Under the pieces are notes generated by a model. It saw only the letters and a program-made list of their open reading frames with translations, searched no databases and was not told the origin of the DNA. 64,000 nucleotides of DNA, taken from the NCBI RefSeq assembly GCF_964204645.1, contig NC_134035.1:11637951-11701950 (forward strand), in the 5' to 3' direction. Source of the stretch: Tubulanus polymorphus. Lineage: Eukaryota; Nemertea; Palaeonemertea; Tubulaniformes; Tubulanidae. A program made the position numbers and the translations under genes. Below, one piece after another: positions 1 through 12,943 of this stretch; position 1 is the first letter of the stretch, and each line of letters starts with the position of its first letter.

Positions 1-142
1 ACGGGCGTCAAAAATCTATCAAGCAACTTCTTCGATGATATCTGTAACACTTTTACCCCTAGATCCAGTCGGTTAAGATTCAACCCTGGAGTTAAATCGA
101 CGGGAATGAACTGATTTAATTTTAGAGTCAAACTGAACCCGT
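1..142 (-). CDS. Possible exon running off the left edge, unidentified gene
   Basis: On the minus strand an open reading frame runs from a possible acceptor (AAACAAG, purine-rich and weak) at 142/143 to the window edge without a stop. It begins in phase 1, which fits the phase-1 donor of the exon at 187-294, so the two could join as LLLTDGFSLTLKLNQF. A donor-like GTAAAA also lies inside the segment, so the exon may end before the edge. The family is not recognised. An OB-fold protein of the RMI1/TDRD3 type was considered because of the LxLxxTDG pattern, but the evidence is too thin to name it. Confidence 0.25.
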
Positions 143-186
143 CTTGTTTCGCATCAGGTATTTCAAACATCGCATTCACTACTTAC

Positions 187-294
187 CCGTCAAGAGTAAC
201 TTCAACATAGAGCTGTTATGGTCCCGAACGACGTGTCCCACATTTGGATTAGCCAGATCCTTGTAACTGTACTGCACTTGCGTTATACTTAATT
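187..294 (-). CDS. Candidate internal exon, unidentified gene
   Basis: This minus-strand segment has a pyrimidine-rich acceptor (TTTTTTTTCTTCAG) at its 5' end and a consensus GTAAGT donor after GACGG. One frame is open across all 108 nt, phase 1 in and phase 1 out. It encodes about 35 residues including VQYSYKDLANPNVGHVVRD. The other two frames contain stops. Both borders are strong, which is the main argument that it is real. I do not recognise the protein. Exons upstream on this strand would lie to the right. The phase-1 donors at 20928 and 29158 are compatible, but a link is speculative. Confidence 0.38.
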
Positions 295-3200
295 CTGAAG
301 AAAAAAAAACAACATCGAAAATGAGAAATTGTGCGAACAAGAAGGTTTTTACTACGGTTTGGTTTCTTCAACCAGAAACAGCAGATAAAAAAGAAATAAG
401 TCGCAGCACTTCATTTCAATGTATCATTCGGTTCTATCGCTATTAGTAAGTACCTGTTGATGTGTGTATTTAGCGCTGGTTGTCGCTGATAGTGTAGTTT
501 GCTTTATTACCCTTACTTAATACGACAAGCATTTTTCCTTATATTACAGTCAATAAAAGGTTTTCCATTAATGCCATAAAAAGCTACCGTCAGGAAACTG
601 CGCACAAGAGGAGAAAGCCATTTTCCGACACGCATCCCTTTTATGATTAGGTACAGGTTGCATTCGATCGCTATATTATTACATTATGTATTGAGCAGAA
701 CTTGTATTCAATGATAAATCGGCGATCGGTGACCTGAAAGAGGGCATTTATGCACACAGTTCTTGAAATGCTTGGATTTTTTAGAAAATTATTTCTGAAA
801 ATAACGAACTTCAAAGTTCAGTACCCTTGATTTCTATGCGCACGGAAAAAACTGACCGCCAATTTTTATATCGCTCTCATGTCGCATTGTTGCAAATTTG
901 AAAAATGATTCTTACATAACTGAAAACTAGAGATTTATGCGGTTTGAATGTTGCTGAAACTGTCAAAATCCATCTATGGACGGATGAAATATGATAGAAC
1001 ACACATCACGGATAGTTTTTAGAAAGAGAAAAAAACGACCCAACAATACGGGACAAAAGTACCCTAACAAAATGGCGGCTAGCAACTGTAAAATGGTTTA
1101 TTGTCTTAGGTTACAGGTCGGACACAGGTTCAACTCGATTCAAGCGACTGAACAGTCCGCATTACGCGCGGATAAACTTGTTTTCAGGAAATATTGACAA
1201 GTCGACACAACGAACGTGTGAGAAACAAGTGCCACGAAGAGCAAGATTGATCAGTTCCTGAAATCTATCACTGTCAAAACTTTTCCTTATAGCTTTCTCT
1301 CCCCCCCTTCGCGCCCCCTCCCCGCATCTTCCGTCGGCGGGTGGAGTGACTCGTATGATTTGAGATTCCTGTACAAAAAGCGTTGTCGCGTTGTAGTTGC
1401 TTTAAATGATCGATCGACTGACGGCCATAAACAACAAAATGGATTACGGAAATATCGACGAACAGCGAATTATTCCGGTCCAACTACTCAAACATTATAC
1501 TCGCACGACCAGTATCCGGCCCATATACCGTTTTACTGCAATGTCGATTTCAAAAGAAAAAAAAACCCAGAACAACTGAAAACTACACATACAATTTCAT
1601 GAAAAAGAAATATGGAAAACGTGATGATATAACGAACGGATTGATTTGAAATTACGATAAGAAGTCCACGATTAGTATTTTCTATTGCGTAACACTACTC
1701 TCCCCTCTAATTTCGGCTGTCCCGCTGAGAACTGCGGTACTTTCAGGCGATTTATATCATTATGTATATAGACATTATCATTATTATTAGATATATTATT
1801 TATCTATTTAGTCTATCTTTGGTCAGTACGAGCTCGATGTGATGTTGCATAACACAGTATCAAGGTTTGTATAAGCACAAGTCTAAGTGCGGACAGTGCG
1901 ACTGACTTTTAACGTACGAAATTAAAATGTTGCCATCGGCTGAGAAACAGGTTTCACGAGCCAGCGAGCGATATTGTACTCCGCGTCGACTTCTACAAAG
2001 CGATATTTAATCAATTTAAATCCAGCTCGAGCGTGAAGATTACAATTATTTTTCGCCGCCGCACACCCACCAGGTATTAACTGCAGCGATTCTCGGAAAA
2101 ACCGAGCGCTTATTCACTCGTGAAACTCGTCTAATTTCGACTCCGACGACGACGACGACGTGAATCTGATGTCGTGAATCTGATGTCGTCGTTATGCGAA
2201 GAACGACGCGATTTATACCGCGACATCACGAGAAAACGAAGCGTGCATGTGACGACTGATTGCTGCTCTGCCAGTCTTTTTTTGATAACTAAAAGCCGAT
2301 TTACGCACCCACCCTCTCGAACATCGTAAGCGCTACTATAATCCGTTTAAAAGACCGTGACATGCAACTTTTTTTTTTAGAAAAAAACAATATACACGGA
2401 TGAAATTAAAGAATTTTTCCAAAGTGCGTTGTTGTAACGATGGATGAAACGCTATATCCTTGTTCAGAGACAGATATGTCGAGAATCCTACTATGATAAC
2501 GAAAACATAATGTCAAGTCCGGAAATGTTTCCTCGGGCTAGTGGTTTATTCAACGTTTCGACTTCATTCTCGAGACGAATAGTACTTTTAAGGTTAAGTA
2601 TAGTTTACTTGAAGTACGAGCATTTGCTACTGTAGTTGCGTCGTCGGGTCAATAAGTGAAATGAGTGAGAGATATCATGATATGATATGATGTTTATTTC
2701 CGCTTGATTCGATATAATTCAAACAAAGTTCTAAAAGGAAAAATTGTTTACAGAATCTCGGGAACTTGTCGATAGTCTTGTCGACGTTAGTATAAATGTC
2801 AATGAAATCACACGAATTTCACCTACGTCTTTCTTCACTATCGACCTTCAGGAGTCCGGCAGAGATTGCGGTGGCGCGATACGCTCGCGGCGATACGTGA
2901 CTTTTGTCGCTTGCTTTCGTCGATTTGCGTCCGTCCCGGGGTTATATTACTATGAAAATGAGAGACGCCTTTCCGAGAACGGTAGATCGGCCACCACCAC
3001 CGCCGACGCCTCCACTCCCCCGATAAGACGATACGCGACGAGAAAAATACGCAATAAGCCCGGATACAATATAGTAGAAAATGGTGTAAGATTACCGTAT
3101 ATTTATTACCATTCCGGCGATATGACCAGGCGGGGAATAACACGGTATTGTTTTGTGGGTGAAATGGAAAGCACGCAATTCGATTCTGAGATGAATGGGG

Positions 3201-3504
3201 CATCACAACAAGTAAACATTATAACAAAGAATTACAGTATACCGTCGTGTCGTATATACGGAATATGATTTTCACACGGTGTCGGGGACACCCGGAAGAC
3301 GTGTCTCTACTACATCATGACGCACACTGGCGTGTTGATGATATTCCGCGCGGAGGATCAGACATCACGGAAAGTAGCGTACAAGTCGTGACGATACTCA
3401 ATATTATTACCCGCGTGTTAGATGAATACGTATCTAGGAAATCCCGAAATAATTTCAGCAAAAGACTGAAAGTTCTTTGATATGAATTAGTGTACGATAT
3501 ACTT
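295..3504. other. No convincing gene
   Basis: I see no exon with two credible splice borders and no RNA gene here. The stretch has a CT-rich patch (about 1299-1335), a short GAC-triplet run near 2148 followed by a duplicated GTGAATCTGATGTC, and a GC-richer open segment at 2744-3268 that was examined and rejected as a gene. Confidence 0.5.
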
Positions 3505-3565
3505 CGAGCAATGTTTTGGCTATTAACTAATAGCCGTCATCAGGCGTAAAGATCAACGTCGATAT
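3505..3565 (-). repeat. Hammerhead-like dispersed repeat, copy 1
   Basis: Read on the minus strand it gives TTTACGCCTGATGACGGCTA, a loop, then TAGCCAAAACATTGCTCG. The invariant CTGATGA is followed by a perfect GGCTAT/ATAGCC stem. It matches the copies at 3686 and 47211, so it belongs to a dispersed family. The G of the usual GAAA is replaced here. Confidence 0.55.
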
Positions 3566-3685
3566 CAACATTACCGGTGAATAGCTTCATCCTATATTCT
3601 CATAATCTTCCGTGGCCATTTTTCTTTTTTCATTATTCTTAGGTAATACCTTGGCCATCTTTCTTTGGCTATTTTCCTACCTGTA

Positions 3686-3767
3686 TGATGGCTATGGTAG
3701 TAAACGCTTGATGATGGCTAATGAAACGATCGAAACGTTGCTCAAAATATACACTTATTTTTTACAA
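3686..3767 (+). repeat. Hammerhead-like dispersed repeat, copy 2
   Basis: It carries TTGATGATGGCTAA and, after a short insert, CGAAACGTTGCTCAAAATAT. It lies in inverted orientation to copy 1, about 130 bp away. Stem II is degraded, but CGAAAC is intact. Confidence 0.5.
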
Positions 3768-3883
3768 ATTTTACGTCATTTACTGAAAAAATCATGGTGG
3801 GGGATTCTAACATAATAGTGATACGAATTTCAACCGGAACACGAGATGTCAAACGACTTGGTCCCGTGTATGTACAAACGCAT

Positions 3884-4120
3884 GGGCGGATGTAGGATTC
3901 TTTGAAAGGAGTGGACCTTGAAATTCGAATGGACACTTAATTTGAAAGGGCAGATTTGGCAATGCAAGTGGCCCTCCCACAGGACAATCAGAGGGGTTTT
4001 TCTTGTCCTTATCAACACCAATTTGGATTTATTTTCTTTGCAAAATTTTTTTTCAGACTTTGTGGAGGGCACATTCGAATTTTGAAGGGGGTGGATCAGT
4101 CCATCCTCTAAATCCGCCCC
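3884..4120. mobile_element. MITE with GGGCGGAT termini
   Basis: The left end reads GGGCGGATGTAGGA. The right end, reverse complemented, reads GGGGCGGATTTAGAGGA. The roughly 237-bp body has no coding capacity and contains GTGGAGGGCAC and its near complement. It looks like a non-autonomous DNA transposon relic. I cannot fix the superfamily because no target duplication is clear. Confidence 0.6.
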
Positions 4121-4395
4121 TGTAAACGTGAAAACATTTATTGGCATTGATGGCCGCGCGGATGAAGATTCATTTATTCAAGCGCCGTTTTACATTCGTG
4201 CCAACGATTAACTGTCATGTACGGTTGCCGAGTCGAAGTCTGATGATGGAAATACCATAAAACACCAATTAGCCATTTTGCGAAAGCGAACATTTTCCGG
4301 TCGACCGAATCACACGTTAATAAACAAGCCATAAAAACGGCCTGGTGATCGTCAGCGTCGTCGACACTCGATTCGTCGCCGTCGTCGAACAAACA

Positions 4396-4410
4396 CCGTA
4401 TAAATAGCGC
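4396..4410 (+). promoter_or_regulatory. TATA-box-like sequence
   Basis: CGTATAAATAGCGC is a good TATA-box match on the plus strand. No convincing first exon follows, so it may be chance. Confidence 0.2.
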
Positions 4411-4879
4411 ACACCATTTGCAAGTGGAGACACTGCGGCGTGTTGCTGCGAAACTGCACCGCGGTTCAACCGATTATTCATCAAAATCGATTATTCGCCG
4501 CGATGATATATCGTAAATATTTACGAATCGAGTCTCTCGAATTGTGCAATTTAACTACGAGAAGAACGGCGCCTCGCAAAACTCTCGACGCGATGAACAC
4601 ACGTGTTTACTCGGATTCAGATTCTGTCGGTGGTTGAATCAACAGGCGCCGAGTCGAATAAACTTGATAAACGCCTCGTTAACGATGGACGACACTTCAG
4701 ATTGAGCTATAGCTCGGGTGTTTTATAACCAGCTCATTAATTTCCATCTCGTTGAAATGTAATGGCGATTAATGCAGCCGTGTTGAATGTTTAACAGCTA
4801 TTCCGCTATTAGCAGCGGCAACACTGGAGTTAACTGGATTTACTGTCTACGAGTATTAACAGAATAATGCTAAATCGTA

Positions 4880-5010
4880 AAATTTTTCCTTCAAATTGAT
4901 TTCCTTTTCCCCCTGACTTTTCCCCTGACTATTCCCTGACATGCACGTTGTTTTGCCTGACTTGATCTGCTAAGAATCCGATCAATTAACACCAGTCAAA
5001 TACATAGTAC
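4880..5010. repeat. CCCTGACTT dispersed repeat, copy 1
   Basis: CCTGACTTGATCTG, TAAGAA and CAATTAACAC recur in the same order at about 36580-36625. Repeated CCCTGACT words here also recur near 49920. It is a degenerate interspersed repeat of unknown class. Confidence 0.5.
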
Positions 5011-5196
5011 ATTGACAGAAAGTGTTTGATTTTTAGCCCGATTCAGCAATCTCAACATATTTCCCTGATTTTAAGCTTTTTCACAAAATTGTCGGAATAT
5101 TACGTGTTTTGTTAAAATCATCAGAAACTAACTATTAAACCGAGCAACATATACACGACACTCAATTCATATCATGCGACTTTGAACAGTGGGGAA

Positions 5197-8103
<2,907 letters not shown>

Positions 8104-8217
8104 GAGAGGGAGGGAGGGATGGAGGGAGGGAGGGAGGGAGGCAGGGAGGGAGGGGAGGGAGGCAGGGAGGCAGGCAGGGAGGGAGGCAGGGAGGGAGGGG
8201 AGGGGAGGGAGGGAGGG
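8104..8217. repeat. (GGGA)n purine tract
   Basis: A low-complexity run of GGGA/GGCA units, with G on the plus strand throughout. It is a polypurine tract that could form triplex or G-rich structures. Confidence 0.9.
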
Positions 8218-8644
8218 ATTCAGATTCCAAATTGCCAGAATGACTGATTTTGCACGTCCTGTTTTCACGGGGTAATCTAAGCTAGGCTTCAAACCTCCCG
8301 TTAACTTACAGTATGTCTTTGTATATAATAAAGACACACGGGGACCGTAGCTTATAATACGATTTCATCGCAGGATTCACGTTGGGTGTGACGAACAATC
8401 TAATTAAGAATCTGCGACGCAGCGACATTTCTTGCTCCGAATACAGCAGAGACATGTAATCAGCTACAGAGCAGGTATTTCGAGACAAGTTCGTGACTAG
8501 AACGAACAATGCTACCGACTATTACACATTTACTAATATCATTATTACCTCCCATACGAATCCTAATACAGAATTTAGTGGCAGCTGAAAACATTGCTAA
8601 AATTCGAATAACTCGAAACTCTTTAGACTTACTTATATATCATT

Positions 8645-8700
8645 CACCTGATGAAGCGACTATATGATTTAGTAGCGAAAGCTCGTGCGTCAAATGGTTA
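8645..8700 (+). repeat. Hammerhead-like motif, copy 3
   Basis: ACCTGATGA is followed by a GCGACTA/TAGTAGC stem with one mismatch, an intact GAAA, then GCTCGTGCGTC. The CTGATGA-stem-GAAA order is that of a hammerhead ribozyme core. The flanking stem I pairing (CATT with AATG) is weak, so activity is doubtful. Confidence 0.45.
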
Positions 8701-9745
8701 ACCCATATAGTACTACTCGTCTCGTTATTTACTTTATATAGAAAAAATGTTGAGTCTATGCATCTGTGTTTGGTACGAATGCAGATAGAAAAACTGATTG
8801 AAATCGTTGGAATGACAATGAGAAATCAAATGAAATATAAGTCCCACAATCACGGGATCGAAAACGATTTTAAAGCATCAAAACTATTAGAATTTATCAA
8901 AACCTCGAATTTTCGGTTTTATGCTAAAAACCATTTTCATACGCCTAAAATCTTGATGTTTGAAATCAAACGCTTTACAAAATCAGATTAATTTTTCTCA
9001 CTTCCTAACGTTTTTTTTTTCAATCCTAACTTGGACTTCGCTAACACCTCGGTCCCCAGGCGAGTTTTTACTATATTTCCTAATCTGCAATTCTCATTTT
9101 CAACCCTTATTTGAACCATAGTATTTGATATGCAACTGATGCGAGCGATCGTTTCAAACGAACGAATGATTTCTCCGTATAATGGCTCCGGTACGAGACC
9201 GACCCCGGCGCAGTATCCGAGTTCGACATGGTTTACAAGCGTGTGTAACCACCGCATCATCCTGTTTGCTTTGATCGTTGATCCGTCCTTACAAGCGGAG
9301 TAATGGCAGCACTTCAATTACGACGAAATCCCATCCACGCCGAACAAATCGCTTCATATCGTCGATCCAGATCCAAACTGTAAATCGATACGCACGGGCT
9401 AGCTATACGGTTTTCAGGTGAAATGACGACGGCGGCGGCGGCGGCCATCGCGGCGGTGGTAATAATTACCGAAGGACTGCATCAGCGTGATGATTCGACA
9501 TCAATCACCGAACGACCTATGGTTGATGTTTACCGCCGTTCGCGGAAATCAGGAAATGAAAAGAATTCCGGGGCGGTATATACGTATATGCACGTCTGAA
9601 ATCTAACTCGGGCGCTCGGAATAAGGAATCTGACCTTTCTCTTTACTATGAGAATATCGATACGGGCGGTATTTATTTATACGCCTAAAATCTAGATCGG
9701 ATGCTGGGAATCATGCATCTGCCTTCAGTCTATATTGCATGTCGT
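8701..9745. other. No convincing gene
   Basis: Mostly AT-rich. At 9423-9599 a GGC-rich stretch opens a 58-codon frame beginning with an alanine run, preceded by an AG acceptor-like site. Nothing else supports it. Confidence 0.45.
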
Positions 9746-9751
9746 TATTAA

Positions 9752-9895
9752 AGCCCGACGCACACGACACAGGAAAACACGGAAACATGGAATCAAAGAT
9801 TTTCGATTTCGGAACGTTCCTTCCCGTTTCCCGTATACGTACGCGACATGGGGAAACATTTTCCAGTTTTTGTGTTTCCCTGCGTCGTGTTGGGC
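9752..9895. mobile_element. Foldback MITE 'GGAAACA', copy 1
   Basis: The left end after TTAA reads AGCCCGACGCACACGACACA, then GGAAAACACGGAAACATGG. The right end, reverse complemented, reads GCCCAACACGACGCAGGGAAA. TTAA flanks both sides (9748-9751 and 9896-9899). The ends can pair over most of the element. Copies recur at 25.6 and 35.6 kb. A TTAA target suggests a piggyBac- or Kolobok-type mobiliser (inference). Confidence 0.7.
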
Positions 9896-10734
9896 TTAAA
9901 GCGATATTGGAGCGCGCCGAGAAGAAAATGACATTTTTCTTCCGCGAGAAGCGCTAAATCGTCAGTTCTATCTGCAGTAAACAACGTAATCTCTCGTCGT
10001 ATAAAGGGGGCTTATGCTTCGATGAATTGACGACTTCATTGTGGTAGGACCGCGAGAGAAATAGCACATGTAACTGACAGCAGCCGACATCGCCTCACCA
10101 GCCAACCGCGCGCTGCTGGTAGATAGACCAGACCAGCATGACGACATACGGGGAGAGCCATGATTGAAATACCCCTCAAGATCTACTTCACTGACTGAAG
10201 AATCGTATGTCAGTAAATAAAATACTCGCTAACTCGATGGACCACACAAAAAAATCCATTATCGCCACAATATTCGAGACACGTCCCGGTTAGAGATTTG
10301 TCGAGGAAAGAGAACGAAAATGATCGGTTATAATCAAGGTGGCGCCGATTATGTACATCCTTACATTGGTAAATGGTGCTGCCAAAATAGCAGTTTGTGG
10401 GAAAAGATATAGCAGAAGAGCAGTTAGCCACTTCTTGAGTTCCCATAAAACTATTCGATGGGGTAACGTACTTTTTTAAGAAGTGATAGCACATTTCCCT
10501 TCGATCTGTCTGATCAATTTCTGACCTGCAACCCAGGGTTGTTAAGGGTTCGTATCTGGATGGCTGCAATTTCTTGGTCGACGGAGTATACTCTCCCGCT
10601 AACATTACCTTGGGTGGCACTCGGGAGAATGATAACTAAGCTCTTGTTCAGAATAATAAGAAGTTAATAAGCACCAATTTCCAGGAACTCTTTTATTTCG
10701 AGATCTTTCATTTTGTCTGTGGGACTTGACATCA

Positions 10735-10995
10735 AGCAGGATTCAGCAGTCGAGGATTCCGCTTGTGGCGTCGGAAACCGTTGCCGGATTTCTTCTCCGA
10801 GTAAATCGAAATCTATCCATAAATTTCTTTAATTCTATGGATGATGAACAAAAAACCCGTCATGATATGAACCTTAAATATCAATCTGAGTTAATCATTA
10901 GTTACGATTTGCCTTAGTTTTGATATGGGAGGCTAGAAAACTAGAAGTTGTCCTATTGTTACGCGCGCCATCTGGTGGCACGTAATCCTTAATAA
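10735..10995 (+). repeat. Dispersed repeat R1, copy 1
   Basis: It contains AGTCGAGGATTCCGCTTGTGG, then TTCTATGGATGATGAACAAA and CATGATATGAACC, ending near GTTGTCCTATTG. The same blocks in the same order occur at 11505 (minus) and 41580 (plus), with partial copies at 12560 and 19340. It is non-coding and its class is unknown. Confidence 0.6.
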
Positions 10996-11504
10996 CAGGA
11001 CGCTCTTGAATTGGTGTCGTTTGTCTATCTGTGTTTAGTTTATCGGATATTTCCGTCGCATATGTCAAATTCATATACTATCGGATGGTGGCTTTATAAA
11101 CCGGCAGGTCGAAAATCTATTATTTATACATTTGAAAACCGAATGTCAAGCGCGCGCACCTGCGACGGTTATTCAGCGCCGATGACAATATTGTTTGTGG
11201 AAAGTAGATCCGAGAACAATCGCTAATAAATTGCTAATATCGATTATCGATATGTAATCAGCCGCTGTTTTAAACGAGCACGGAATGGAATGTTTGAATG
11301 TACTCGACGCGTCAATTCGAAGCGATGCTCGTGAAAATTTACTATATGAAGGCCTGACTCACGAAAGTTGTCGGCGTTCCGAAATCTGAATCTGATCAAC
11401 TGATCATCGTTCATGGACGAAATCTGAAGATTAAGCGTATGACGAGTATCCTGTCGTGCCATCGAGATCTTGTACGGCAAAACTCAATCAAAATTTAGTT
11501 CATT

Positions 11505-11775
11505 TAGTTCATTTTCGGTTCACTCAGATGTAGATTCTTTGCCTCGCGCATGAAATATAAAGAAAATTGTGTCTCTCGATAAACTCCAGAGTTTTGGTTC
11601 ATATCATGGCGCGATCTTTGTTCATCGTTCATAGAATTCGAGATGTTATGCCCGGATAGATTTCGAGAAGAACTCCGGCAACGTTGTCCTAATGCGCACT
11701 GTTGCCAGCCAGTGGATCCTCGCTTGCCACAAGCGGAATCCTCGATTACCACAGTCGACTGCAAAGTCTTCATTG
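11505..11775 (-). repeat. Dispersed repeat R1, copy 2
   Basis: On the minus strand it reads GGTAATCGAGGATTCCGCTTG, GCAAGCGAGGATCCACTGG, then TTCTATGAACGATGAACAAA and CATGATATGAACC. This is the fullest copy of R1 and lies about 0.5 kb from copy 1 in opposite orientation. Confidence 0.6.
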
Positions 11776-12559
11776 CTACTATCCATCCTAGTCGCCAAAG
11801 ATTCAATATTATGCAATCATTTTCTGCTCGTTGTGCCACCAATCGCACACTCGAATACCTGAGGTCTTTTTAATCATTTAGAGTACAGATTTTTTTCGAG
11901 AAAGAAAAATGGGAAGGCGAAGGAAACAATCTTTCAAATGTTTTAACAATAGGCGTTTCAAAACGGAGGGGAACAGGAAAAAGAATTGAGATAGATTTTT
12001 TTATAATTTGAGTATTTTCGACATAAAACCTCGGAAGGACTCCAGGAAAATAAATAAAAGGAGTGAAAATTCTAAAAACTTACTTTTTTGCAAATCATGA
12101 GATTGAAAATAAAGATAAGATAACATTTGTGGAAAAACACGTGATGAAACGTTTGGCAACGTTAAATAATTACATAAAGGTATGAATCGCAATGAGTCGA
12201 CACCGAACGAATATAGATTCGTCAGAAAAATGAAGGCAACGTCGAAAGTGTTGTTATCGCAATTTGAAGTGACATTTTAAGACAAATCCAATTTAAATCA
12301 CGACGCCAAGTGCGTGTATTATACGGAATATCGAATCAAACTGGAGCACCACCGCACAGTCTAGGGTTGTTTTCACAACTAACTCGATCACGACGTCGAG
12401 TAGTTTTTCTTCATTTGCCCAATCAGTCTCCGAACATAATTCGCTCGTGATTTCAGCTTGATTTATACCGTGTCGGGTATAATGTTGTCTGAGTGCGAGC
12501 GATCGCATTATATTCCGGTGTTACTATACACGTTTTTAACATCGACGCCCGAGATTCGT

Positions 12560-12680
12560 TCGCACGAGGCCAACGGGGAACCTCAATTGCTACTGTGGCA
12601 ATCGAGGATTCTACTTATGGCAAGCAAGGATCCACCAGGGTCGCCAGTATATACTCGGTCTTCTGCGTTCGATTTTCTAT
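12560..12680 (+). repeat. Dispersed repeat R1, partial copy 3
   Basis: GTGGCAATCGAGGATTCTAC and GGCAAGCAAGGATCCACCAG match the 5' half of R1. The 3' half is missing. Confidence 0.5.
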
Positions 12681-12817
12681 ACGTAACGGTTAAATTTGAA
12701 TGAACTTTTCATTTTTGAATTTTGAATGAATTTGTAAAGAACAATATGAACGTTTTGAATTTATCGATCAGAATCTTTGTGTGTCGTAACTAACTTCAAC
12801 AGATACTCCAAACTATA

Positions 12818-12943
12818 CAGTAAACCTCGCCTTACTCGGGTAAGCTAGGCCGGCAAAATCGGTCCTTCGTACGGAAAATACGGTTGGAAGTCAGAAAAAT
12901 GATTTTTTGAGTTTGCTATGTCTGAGTAAGACGAGTTATACTG
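12818..12943. mobile_element. CAGTAAAC MITE (Tc1/pogo-like), copy 1
   Basis: A 126-bp element flanked by TA on both sides. The left end is CAGTAAACCTCGCCTTACTC and the right end reverse complements to CAGTATAACTCGTCTTACTC. TA duplication plus CAG termini fit Tc1/mariner-pogo type MITEs. A second complete copy lies in an SSBP1 intron at 55364. Confidence 0.75.

Noticed and set aside
2744..3268. 174-codon open frame, plus strand
   Set aside because: No recognisable domain. A long frame is also open on the opposite strand, so it reflects GC-rich composition. No supporting splice or promoter structure.
9423..9599. 58-codon frame beginning with an alanine run
   Set aside because: It arises from a GGC-triplet run, and the peptide has no recognisable feature.
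10210..10620. 136-codon open frame, minus strand
   Set aside because: Adjacent to R1 repeats, with no recognisable protein motif. Treated as chance.
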